Assembly: GCF_000955905.1 (NCBI RefSeq)
Contig: NZ_CP011097.1
Location: forward strand, 1,266,582 to 1,330,581
Length of the DNA stretch: 64,000 bases
Direction of reading: 5' to 3'
Source: Candidatus Nitrosotenuis cloacae
GTDB lineage: Archaea > Thermoproteota > Nitrososphaeria > Nitrososphaerales > Nitrosopumilaceae
The position numbers and the translations under genes are program-made. Below the pieces are notes generated by a model. The model saw only the letters and a program-made list of their open reading frames with translations. It did no database searches and was not told the origin of the DNA. Shown piece after piece: positions 17,189-24,659 of this stretch. The stretch's first letter is position 1. Each line of letters opens with the position of its first letter.

Positions 17189-20113
17189 TTATTTTTTGTT
17201 TACCATAAATGTTACCTTACCAACATTATACTTTTGATATTGTATGTCAACAGAGTACTGGCCGGTCGGAGAGTTTGGTTTTAGTGATATTATGGTTTTG
17301 TAGCTGCCTTGCTTTGTGGCAACTGCGTACAGATCTGATGATTTGCCATCCGGTGTTTGCAGTGTGAACTTGATCTTGGTTCCCGGCTTGTAGTTTTGCA
17401 TCTTACCACTAAGTACCACATCCTTTGTCTTTCCAGGAGATGGTAAAGTGTAGGACTTGGCATCAAGTTTTGCAGTGCTTGAGGTGACAAGCTTTTGTTT
17501 TGACGGAGTTTTGCTAAGACTAAACGTATTTGATTGGCCAGACGAATCCCTAAAGTCATTATACTTTAGATCGACTATTCCGCCTGCTGGCGATATGAGT
17601 TTGGTACCATCCTTATTACAAATCTTTGATGGCATCTTGAATACGCCCTCAAATCGACCTGTGTTTGGACCTGTCTCAATTAGCGAGAATCCACTTGCCG
17701 CAAGTCCTCCGGTTTCCACGCCTCCAATGGTGCATCGCTTGAATCGAATGTCCTTAATTAATACCTCAAGTAGGATGCCTCCGCTTGAGCTGCCAACAGT
17801 ATCCACGTTTGTAGAGGCAGAATCATCAATTACAGAATAGATTTCAATGGTATCGTGCTTGAGATTAAGGTCAGGATCATCTAGTATTACGGTAACTGGA
17901 TGGCCAAATCTGAACACGTTTGATGCGGTTGACACAGAGCCAGAATGAGTTTGGATATCGCTCTTTGATGATACACCGGTTGTCAGCCCTGTCTGTGCAA
18001 CATCTGAATATGCAATATTAATTCCTTTTTCATCAATTAGTCTTTGGTTTACAAAGAATTTCACATCATCATCAATTGGTCGCAGTATCTTGATGACATT
18101 TACATCAAACTGGTTTAGCTGGTTTGCAATTACATATTCCATTGTACCAGTAAATGTGGCAGAGTTGGATGATGTCTCTTGCAGCTCAAATCGATATATT
18201 CCATTAACGATGTCTTTGTTGTTTTTGTTTCCAAATGAAAACAGATCAAACACGATTGGTTGAGTATCGGTCTCAGTAGAGACAGATCCTTGTGCTGCAG
18301 AGTTGTTTGATGTGTCAAAGTTGATCACCAAAAATGCAGTTCCGGATTTTCCTGCAATTGCACTTGCTGCGGCATTTGGCAATTGCACAAATCCTTGGGC
18401 CCCAGTCATATTAGCTGGACTGACTAGAGTTATCGGTGTTGCATCACCCAATCCAAAGAACAGTGAGATCGTAGTATCCGAATAATCAGTTATTCCAAGC
18501 TGGTTTTGTATGGATCTGAGATCATAGTTGACCCAGTTTGTTCCTTGATCACCTGCACTGGTTCTAATCAGCAGGTTTTGGAGATCTGTTGCGGATAGTC
18601 CTGTACTAAGTGAGAGCTTCTCAAAGCTTTGATTTACGATTCCAGTGGAGGATCTTGTATCCAGAATTAATCTATCAGATGCTTTGTCTGGAACGGATGA
18701 GCTAACAGAGTTGCCACCAGTCAATACATCAGTAGATAACGCATAGATTTTGACGCTTCCAGCACTTTGTAGTGTTGCCGGATTTCCTATTGTTAATGAC
18801 GGAATTAGCGCTGAGCTCCTAAAGACGTCTAGCTTGTCTTTTGCCCCAGAGTTGACGTTTTGGTCAGGATCGTTTACCGTCACTGCTACTTTTTGCCCAG
18901 AGACAGGCTGGTTTGTGCCTACAGAGATGTTTGCATCACTTAGGCCAGACACAATGGATGTTGATTTTTGGTCATATTCTATACTGGCAGACTGTCCTCT
19001 TGGAGCCGTGGATAGAATCTTTACAGAGGATAAATCAGAAAAGTCAAAGTTCTCAAATGTGCCTGTGTTTGGTTGCGATTCCACAAATGTTACGATTTGA
19101 CTAAATGTTGTGGTTCCATCAGTTGCAGTTGCCGTTTGATGTCCGTTTGCTTGGAGTTGTGCAACAGATCCAAGGCTCATTGATACTTTACCGTTGTTAT
19201 CAAACCCAAGACTAGATAGTTTTGAGATCAAATTAGTAAGACCAACACTTCCGGTTGCCGCATTTGCGCCATTTTCAGTAAACGCTGCATAAAAGACGGT
19301 TTGTGGTGAGCCAATATTGAATGTCCAGGAATCTCGTGATGTTGGGTCTTGGTTTAGCTGCATGTCCTTGATGGTAACAAAAACCTGGGAGCTTGGAGGA
19401 TAGTTTGTCCTATCCAAAGTTGTTGTGATATTTGGAATCTCATCGTATTGTAAGGTGACGGTTTGTGTTCCACCTGCCGCATTATACTGAATCACAACAT
19501 CGTTGTTGAAAGAATATAGTTGTATGATCGGCCAAACATTTGCGTTTAGTCCTATTTGCCCTGTAGAAATTGCAGAGTTTGTGTTAATTGATTTCGGACT
19601 TCGAACCACATTATTTACAGTAGATCCAGCAGGAACTGTGGTGCATGTGGAAAATCCCGAATCGCCATTTGTTGCACCAGTAGCGCCAGTCCTTGGAATT
19701 GCCACACCGTCAGATTCCGAAAATGATGGTCCAAACGCTGTTGTGTCTTTGCTGCAAAATTCTCCAAAGTCAAGGCCTTTTCCTGCAGCACCGACTCCGG
19801 CATCAACTATTGTCTGGTCTGCTATTTTGGCCTTGTCCAGATTTGCAAAGTATGCATACCATTTACCATCGGTTGCCTGGACCATTCGGATGTTTTTGCC
19901 GTTTAGTGTAACGTCTGGCTCTCCTTTGCCAACGCCGGTATCAGCAAGGCTTGGGTCATTAATCACCACCTCTACTACCATCGTGCCTGCAAAATGATTG
20001 GTATAGTACGAATTTTCCGCAGATACGTACAGATTTGGGTTGGCAGCATGTGCCGATCCCAGCAACGGAACTAGTAGGAATCCTAATACCCCAAGTAATG
20101 CCAGTTTGTTCAA
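17189..20113 (-). CDS. Large S-layer-like secreted protein
   Basis: About 974 residues from the TTG chosen here. A Sec signal peptide (MNKLALLGVLGFLLVPLLG, cleavage near AHA) precedes NPNLYVSAENSYYTNHFAG, the start of a series of beta-sandwich repeats rich in Asn, Ser, Thr and Asp. Several repeats contain VTVNDPDQN- or VILDDPDLN-like strands. It resembles the thaumarchaeal S-layer protein family but is much shorter than the long marine S-layer protein. The C-terminus is a soluble Ig-like domain with no helix or sorting signal, so it must assemble or bind non-covalently. Start alternatives are TTG 20140 and TTG 20182; the latter would precede the likely promoter. Confidence 0.65.
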   Translation of the reverse strand: MNKLALLGVLGFLLVPLLGSAHAANPNLYVSAENSYYTNHFAGTMVVEVVINDPSLADTGVGKGEPDVTLNGKNIRMVQATDGKWYAYFANLDKAKIADQTIVDAGVGAAGKGLDFGEFCSKDTTAFGPSFSESDGVAIPRTGATGATNGDSGFSTCTTVPAGSTVNNVVRSPKSINTNSAISTGQIGLNANVWPIIQLYSFNNDVVIQYNAAGGTQTVTLQYDEIPNITTTLDRTNYPPSSQVFVTIKDMQLNQDPTSRDSWTFNIGSPQTVFYAAFTENGANAATGSVGLTNLISKLSSLGFDNNGKVSMSLGSVAQLQANGHQTATATDGTTTFSQIVTFVESQPNTGTFENFDFSDLSSVKILSTAPRGQSASIEYDQKSTSIVSGLSDANISVGTNQPVSGQKVAVTVNDPDQNVNSGAKDKLDVFRSSALIPSLTIGNPATLQSAGSVKIYALSTDVLTGGNSVSSSVPDKASDRLILDTRSSTGIVNQSFEKLSLSTGLSATDLQNLLIRTSAGDQGTNWVNYDLRSIQNQLGITDYSDTTISLFFGLGDATPITLVSPANMTGAQGFVQLPNAAASAIAGKSGTAFLVINFDTSNNSAAQGSVSTETDTQPIVFDLFSFGNKNNKDIVNGIYRFELQETSSNSATFTGTMEYVIANQLNQFDVNVIKILRPIDDDVKFFVNQRLIDEKGINIAYSDVAQTGLTTGVSSKSDIQTHSGSVSTASNVFRFGHPVTVILDDPDLNLKHDTIEIYSVIDDSASTNVDTVGSSSGGILLEVLIKDIRFKRCTIGGVETGGLAASGFSLIETGPNTGRFEGVFKMPSKICNKDGTKLISPAGGIVDLKYNDFRDSSGQSNTFSLSKTPSKQKLVTSSTAKLDAKSYTLPSPGKTKDVVLSGKMQNYKPGTKIKFTLQTPDGKSSDLYAVATKQGSYKTIISLKPNSPTGQYSVDIQYQKYNVGKVTFMVNKK

Positions 20114-20156
20114 TTTATCTTCGATTTTGCTCTCATCCAAGATAACGTTTCCGTAT

Positions 20157-20172
20157 GATTTATTCGTAAACC
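20157..20172. promoter_or_regulatory. Shared TATA element between S-layer-like gene and CDF gene
   Basis: TGATTTATTCGTAAAC can act on either strand. It lies about 23 nt before the CDF TTG at 20183, and on the other strand it precedes the S-layer-like start by 21-50 nt depending on the codon used. The two frames as drawn at maximum length would be back to back with no promoter between them, so at least one must start later. Confidence 0.45.
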
Positions 20173-20182
20173 AAGCAATCAA

Positions 20183-21547
20183 TTGTCATTGGAAAATATT
20201 TTGCTGAAAAGAACAGGGGCGCTAAAACTATCGCTTGTCGCAATCTTGTCAGCATTTGTAGTGGAGCTTGTCTTTGGAGTATTATCGAACAGTCTTGCAC
20301 TACTGACCGATAGCATTCATGCATTGCTAGATAGTGTTGTGACATTGGTTTTGTTATTGGCCGCAAGGTTTGCGATCAAACCACCAGACGCAGAGCACAC
20401 CTATGGTCATGGTAAGGTAGAATCTCTCGGCGGGCTGATTGGTGGAATTGCCATTTTTCTTATTGCCTGTTTTTTTATTTTTGAGGCAATCATCAAGATT
20501 CAAAGTCCAACACATCTCGGAGTGATCGGGCCATTAGCACTGATTGGTGCTGCATATACGATATGCGTTGATGTGTTTAGGATAATTTTGCTAAGGCGCG
20601 CAATATCAAAGATTGGTGGAACCACGCTAAAGGCGGACTTTTACCATGCGTTTTTGGACTTGGGCTCCACACTTGTTGTAATAGTTGGAATTGTATTGAT
20701 CACATTTGGCTTTGAGCATGGCGACTTTGTTGCAGCACTGATTCTTGGTGCATTGCTTTGTGTACTTAGTGTCAAGCTAGTATATCGAACTGCCCAAGAG
20801 CTCACAGACGTGATATCGCCAGAGATGGTAAACAAGGTCCAAAATATTGCACTAGCAACGGAAGGAGTCGTAGAGACCGGCCCTATTCTTATGAGAAGAT
20901 CAGGTGACTCGATATTTGCGGATGTAACTGTGTCACTACGGGCAGATGTCAGTTTTGATAGGGCGCATGAGATATCAAGTACAGTTGAGAAAAACATCAA
21001 AGACCACATTGCCAACTCGGAGATTACAGTCCACTTTGAGCCTAGCTGGAAAAACGTCCCAAACGAATCCAAGATTTACGACATTGCGTCCGGCGTTGCA
21101 GGCGTCAAGGGCATACACAATGTTAGTCAACACACCTCAAATGACATGACGTTTGTGAGCCTTCACGCAATGGTGGATAGGCAGATGAGCCTGAATGACG
21201 CACACCACATCTCAGAGATAATTGAGGAAAAGATTCATCATACTCTGCCGGAAATTCAGCATATCACCATACATTTGGAACCACACATTGCAATACCAAA
21301 AGATCTCAAACTACAGGGCACAAATGATGAGAAGATAATTCAGCTCCTAAAACAGCATTCTGAAGTAAAAAAAATTGGTACCATAGTTACTTTGAACTTT
21401 GATGAGCTGGTAAAAATCGACATTGATTGTTCTTTTGATAAAGACCTATCAATAGAGCAGGTCCACGATCTTACATCTCAAATAGAACAAGACATTAGGA
21501 ATCATTTCAAGAACTCAGTAATAACAATACATCCAGAGCCATTCTAG
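20183..21547 (+). CDS. CDF family divalent-metal exporter with three C-terminal regulatory repeats
   Basis: 454 residues versus about 300 in ordinary cation diffusion facilitators. Six-helix membrane domain (about 12-205) with the transport site H46/D50 in helix 2 and H155/D159 in helix 5; the HxxxD pair in both helices is typical of zinc-preferring members. After it come three tandem ferredoxin-like cytoplasmic domains, about 208-287, 294-367 and 378-453, each ending in an HxEP motif (HFEP, HLEP, HPEP). Normally there is one. These domains sense metal and dimerise. The 3' end overlaps the convergent ZIP gene by 4 nt. Confidence 0.9.
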   Translation: MSLENILLKRTGALKLSLVAILSAFVVELVFGVLSNSLALLTDSIHALLDSVVTLVLLLAARFAIKPPDAEHTYGHGKVESLGGLIGGIAIFLIACFFIFEAIIKIQSPTHLGVIGPLALIGAAYTICVDVFRIILLRRAISKIGGTTLKADFYHAFLDLGSTLVVIVGIVLITFGFEHGDFVAALILGALLCVLSVKLVYRTAQELTDVISPEMVNKVQNIALATEGVVETGPILMRRSGDSIFADVTVSLRADVSFDRAHEISSTVEKNIKDHIANSEITVHFEPSWKNVPNESKIYDIASGVAGVKGIHNVSQHTSNDMTFVSLHAMVDRQMSLNDAHHISEIIEEKIHHTLPEIQHITIHLEPHIAIPKDLKLQGTNDEKIIQLLKQHSEVKKIGTIVTLNFDELVKIDIDCSFDKDLSIEQVHDLTSQIEQDIRNHFKNSVITIHPEPF

Positions 21548-22710
21548 ACTAGAATGCTGGTGAGATACATTATGATCATTCCGACTGCAATTCCTGCCGC
21601 AGTTGGTGCTGATAGTAATCCTTGCTCGTCTTGTTTTATCCATTTTAGTATGGCAACCACTACCTGAAATATTGCACCTGCCCCAACTGAGAGAAATATT
21701 ATTGCCATGATTGGTGAGTACTGGAATCCTCCAACCCATGCACCCAAAATTGCTGGCGCTCCCGCGATAAATCCCATCAGGGCTAGTTTTTTTATCATTG
21801 GCTTTTGACGAGCCATTGGAGCAGCTATTGCCAGACCTTCTGTGGTGTTGTGGATAGTAAATCCAATTATCAAAAATGTGCTCAATGCTACCTCTCCTAG
21901 GCCAATTGCCGCGCCTATTGCCAGTCCCTCACCAAGATTGTGCAAGCCTATTCCAATTGCAACCATCAATGCAATTGCAACCGACTTGGATGCAGATGAT
22001 ACTCGGCTTACTAGTTTTTCCGCAGTATAATAGAGCCCAACAAAAGAGCCTACCACCACAGTTGCGATCAATAGCTGTCCGTTGAATGCACCAGAGAGTC
22101 GCTCAGCTGAAATTTCAAAGCCTTCCTCGATTGCATCAATTCCCAAAAATATCAATAACCCGGCAGTTAGCGCCAAAAAGAACTTGTATTTTGCAGGACT
22201 CATCTTGGCAATGAATGGGAACCATAACAATCCAATCATGACTGGTATGATTCCAACGTAGGTTCCAATTACTGCAAAGTATGATGCAAGCTCAATGCTT
22301 GGCTTCATTGCAGGTGCTGCGGCCTCTACTGATTGTGCAAAACGTGTTCCGTCATTTACAGTAAGTCCTATCTCATATGGTTCTGCCTCATTCCACTCAA
22401 ATGGGATTCTGACCAGAGCTGTTTCAAATCGGGATAGGTGTGCATCTGGTTCTATTGCGGCAGGATAAATTCGATCATTGACATCTGCTTGTGCAATGGA
22501 AAGATCAATTGGTCCAGTGTTTCGCACAGTAACTTGGATCTCGGATTTTACAAACTCTATTCTTTCTATACTGATGTCAGGTAGTGGAATACCAAAGTTT
22601 AACAGATCAGCGCCAGGCCCAAACAAATACAGAATCATTGCAGCCAGCAAAACAATCGGAATTATTCCTGCTGCCAGAACCTTTGCCTTTGAGGTCTTTG
22701 CAGATTCCAT
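21544..22710 (-). CDS. ZIP family metal importer with extracellular N-terminal domain
   Basis: 388 residues. Helix 1 (about 10-30) leads to a predicted outside beta-domain (about 45-130, TVRNTGPIDLSI to IGLTVND), then the ZIP membrane core from about 140. Metal-binding motifs are HNLGEG (H257, E261) and HNTTEG (H287, E291), the paired helix-4 and helix-5 sites of ZIP proteins for Zn2+, Fe2+ or Mn2+ uptake. ATG overlaps the stop of the upstream multicopper oxidase (TAATG), so both are made together. The extra outer domain is unusual for prokaryotic ZIPs and could contact the oxidase. Confidence 0.9.
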   Translation of the reverse strand: MESAKTSKAKVLAAGIIPIVLLAAMILYLFGPGADLLNFGIPLPDISIERIEFVKSEIQVTVRNTGPIDLSIAQADVNDRIYPAAIEPDAHLSRFETALVRIPFEWNEAEPYEIGLTVNDGTRFAQSVEAAAPAMKPSIELASYFAVIGTYVGIIPVMIGLLWFPFIAKMSPAKYKFFLALTAGLLIFLGIDAIEEGFEISAERLSGAFNGQLLIATVVVGSFVGLYYTAEKLVSRVSSASKSVAIALMVAIGIGLHNLGEGLAIGAAIGLGEVALSTFLIIGFTIHNTTEGLAIAAPMARQKPMIKKLALMGFIAGAPAILGAWVGGFQYSPIMAIIFLSVGAGAIFQVVVAILKWIKQDEQGLLSAPTAAGIAVGMIIMYLTSILV

Positions 22711-23729
22711 TATTGCGCTACCTCGTCTTTGACTAGGAACAGTCCAGTCCAGCCCTTTTCAGCAAACTCGGTCTTGTGAGCGTGGAACATGAACTTGCCA
22801 GGCATATCATAGGTAAACTCCATTATTCCACGCTCGCCTTGCGAAAACGTCATCATGTCGGTAAATGCGCTAGGCATATCATACGTGCCTGTTGGGTAAT
22901 AATGATACAGATTTCCATGAAGGTGAAAATTGTTAATCTGATCAAATTCCAACATGTTAACGACATACAGTCTTACCAGCTCACCAGTCTTGATCTGAAT
23001 TGGATGGTGCTGATAGTAAAACGGAATTGTGTTTGCAGCATAGAAATTGTTCTCAGTATCAAAGTCAGTATCAAATCCATTTAGGACCATCACCATTTCG
23101 TCCGCTTGTGGTCTTGGCTCTTTTGGATCAACGATATACACGCCATACAATCCATGAGAGATATGCTCCTCTAGTGGCATCACATGACAGTGATACGGAT
23201 GAACGCCGACTGGGCCTGCCTCAAACTCGTAGGTAAACTGTCCACCGTTTCCGCCTACCGGCTCAAATACTCCGTCCATTTCAGCTGCATGAAATCCATG
23301 GAAATGTATTGTGTGCTGCTTTGAGCCTTGATTGACGAATTTTACTTTGACCCAGTCCCCTTCTGTTGCGCGAATGGTTGGTCCTGGCACGGTTCCATTA
23401 AAGGTCCAAACATTATAGAAAACGCCTGGCGATATCTCCATTACTTTGTCATCGTTGGCGATTATGGTGTATTCACGTACGGTCTTGCCATCAATGTTGG
23501 ATGTTCTGCCATAATTGAATTCCCGAAGATACTTGTCTGGATCAATTTCAACTGTTTGCGCAGTATAGATAGGATCCAGTACCTGTCCGGTTGTTTTGAT
23601 TACAGCTCCAGAATGAGTCAGAAATGTTTTTTCTTGGTTTGCATTAATTTGCATTGGATAAACAAAGTAAAGCGTAGCTAGGATCGCAGTTACTGCTAGA
23701 GCAAATATCATCTTTGAGAACGGCTTCAC
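22710..23729 (-). CDS. Two-domain multicopper oxidase
   Basis: 339 residues, membrane-anchored or secreted through an N-terminal helix (about 5-25). Two cupredoxin domains. Domain 1 has the HTIHFHGFH cluster (H139, H142, H144) and HPYHCHVMPLEEH, where Cys181 is the type-1 copper ligand and H180/H182 are type-3-type ligands. Domain 2 has HLHG (H269, H271) and FMFHAHKTEF (H316, H318) but no Cys, so only domain 1 carries blue copper. It resembles two-domain MCOs and the related NirK group. The substrate is unknown; metal oxidation is suggested by the ZIP partner. GTG start at 23729, with TATA about 27 nt upstream beside DtxR-like palindromes. Confidence 0.88.
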   Translation of the reverse strand: MKPFSKMIFALAVTAILATLYFVYPMQINANQEKTFLTHSGAVIKTTGQVLDPIYTAQTVEIDPDKYLREFNYGRTSNIDGKTVREYTIIANDDKVMEISPGVFYNVWTFNGTVPGPTIRATEGDWVKVKFVNQGSKQHTIHFHGFHAAEMDGVFEPVGGNGGQFTYEFEAGPVGVHPYHCHVMPLEEHISHGLYGVYIVDPKEPRPQADEMVMVLNGFDTDFDTENNFYAANTIPFYYQHHPIQIKTGELVRLYVVNMLEFDQINNFHLHGNLYHYYPTGTYDMPSAFTDMMTFSQGERGIMEFTYDMPGKFMFHAHKTEFAEKGWTGLFLVKDEVAQ

Positions 23730-23749
23730 TATTATATGATAGCAAAATT

Positions 23750-23761
23750 GTTTATTTAAAG
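23750..23761 (-). promoter_or_regulatory. TATA box of the MCO-ZIP operon
   Basis: CTTTAAATAAAC on the minus strand, centred about 27 nt before the GTG start. It touches the first palindrome, so an occupied operator would cover the BRE and TATA. Confidence 0.6.
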
Positions 23762-23775
23762 TTAGCCTAGGCTAA
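23762..23775. promoter_or_regulatory. DtxR/MntR-type operator, site 1 (perfect palindrome)
   Basis: TTAGCCTAGGCTAA, a perfect 14-bp palindrome, very close to the TTAGG-CTAA half-site pattern bound by metal-responsive DtxR-family repressors. It lies immediately upstream of the TATA box of the MCO-ZIP operon. Confidence 0.7.
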
Positions 23776-23780
23776 ATTTG

Positions 23781-23794
23781 TTAGCCAAGACTAA
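23781..23794. promoter_or_regulatory. DtxR/MntR-type operator, site 2 (imperfect)
   Basis: TTAGCCAAGACTAA, an imperfect copy of site 1, 19 bp away start to start, roughly two helical turns. Tandem sites at this spacing would suit two repressor dimers. It lies between the two divergent transcription units. Confidence 0.6.
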
Positions 23795-23865
23795 ATTTTT
23801 AGGCACAAAATTCCCAACAAATTGCCCCTCAATACCAATATAGAGCATAAGGACGGCAGTGATTA

Positions 23866-24366
23866 ATGAAAAAAGCGCCACTGATTCTCTTTGTTGGGGG
23901 AGCACTAGTTGCAATAGGAATGGTCCTATCATATACAGGTGCGTCATTTATCTCAGGACAAATATCAATCAAGGAATCACTGCTAAACAGCACAATTCCT
24001 GCCGAGCTACAAAAAGAGCTAGACCCATCAATTACCAACAAGGGCGCATTTGTGATTCGCGCAGAAGGATTTGAAAAGACATCGCTTGTTGCAAATCTGT
24101 ATGATCCAAGCGGCACAGAGATTGCAACAAAGCAGATAACACAAGTATCAACTGAGGAATATTTCGATATTGAAGGTAGGGGCGACTACAAACTAATAGT
24201 GCAAAATTCAGGCCCAGAGACTCCAATAGTTTTGGGACTAACCCACATGCCAGACAAGGCACTAATTGCAATAAACATGCTTGGCCAATCCATGATCATA
24301 TCTGGATTTGTCGGAGTCGGAATTGCCGCAATATATGCGCTAAAGAACAGAAAGAAGTCTAGTTAA
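23866..24366 (+). CDS. Two-helix membrane protein with extracellular beta domain
   Basis: 166 residues: transmembrane helix about 5-27, an outside domain of about 110 residues with strand-like segments (GAFVIRAEGFEKTSLVANLYD, GDYKLIVQNSG), then a second helix about 139-159 and a basic tail (KNRKKSS). The outer domain has the look of a small beta-sandwich. It is divergent from the MCO-ZIP operon across the palindromes, so it may share their metal control. An AATATAG element lies about 26 nt before the ATG. No family name can be given. Confidence 0.7.
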   Translation: MKKAPLILFVGGALVAIGMVLSYTGASFISGQISIKESLLNSTIPAELQKELDPSITNKGAFVIRAEGFEKTSLVANLYDPSGTEIATKQITQVSTEEYFDIEGRGDYKLIVQNSGPETPIVLGLTHMPDKALIAINMLGQSMIISGFVGVGIAAIYALKNRKKSS

Positions 24367-24652
24367 GATAGCTGTCAAGCTCTGTTAGTCCATCAACTAC
24401 ACCCTTGTAGTTTTCATCGTTTTCCATGAATTTTGCTAGTTTTTCAGAATCGACTCCATATGTAGTGCCAGATACAATGACAAATCCGGTTTCTATTAGG
24501 TATTCAAGTCTGGTTTTGATTTCAGGTTCTGGTATTCCAAGTGTTGATGACAGTAGGGCGGATTCTTTTGGCCCAGATTCTAATTCTGCCATTATAATTG
24601 AAACATCTGGATTAAACAGTGAATCTGCTACCTTTGATTTGTCATATGACAT
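24359..24652 (-). CDS. Small winged-helix DNA-binding protein
   Basis: 97 residues with a helix-turn-helix/wing pattern: PDVSIIMAELESGPKESALLSSTLGIPEPEIKTRLEYLIETGFVIVSGTTYGVD, followed by a C-terminal helix. It is of the ArsR-like winged-helix type common in thaumarchaea. No metal-binding Cys or His pair is seen. Its stop overlaps the convergent membrane-protein gene by 8 nt, and it starts 8 nt after the VWA gene on the same strand, so it may belong to the AAA+/VWA transcript. The target is unknown. Confidence 0.7.
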   Translation of the reverse strand: MSYDKSKVADSLFNPDVSIIMAELESGPKESALLSSTLGIPEPEIKTRLEYLIETGFVIVSGTTYGVDSEKLAKFMENDENYKGVVDGLTELDSYLN

Positions 24653-24659
24653 GGACAGG

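Noticed and set aside
22710-23729. Calling the multicopper oxidase NirK
   Set aside because: It has a HCH-type motif around the type-1 Cys and an HxH pair in domain 2, more like a two-domain MCO; nitrite reductase activity cannot be read from the sequence.
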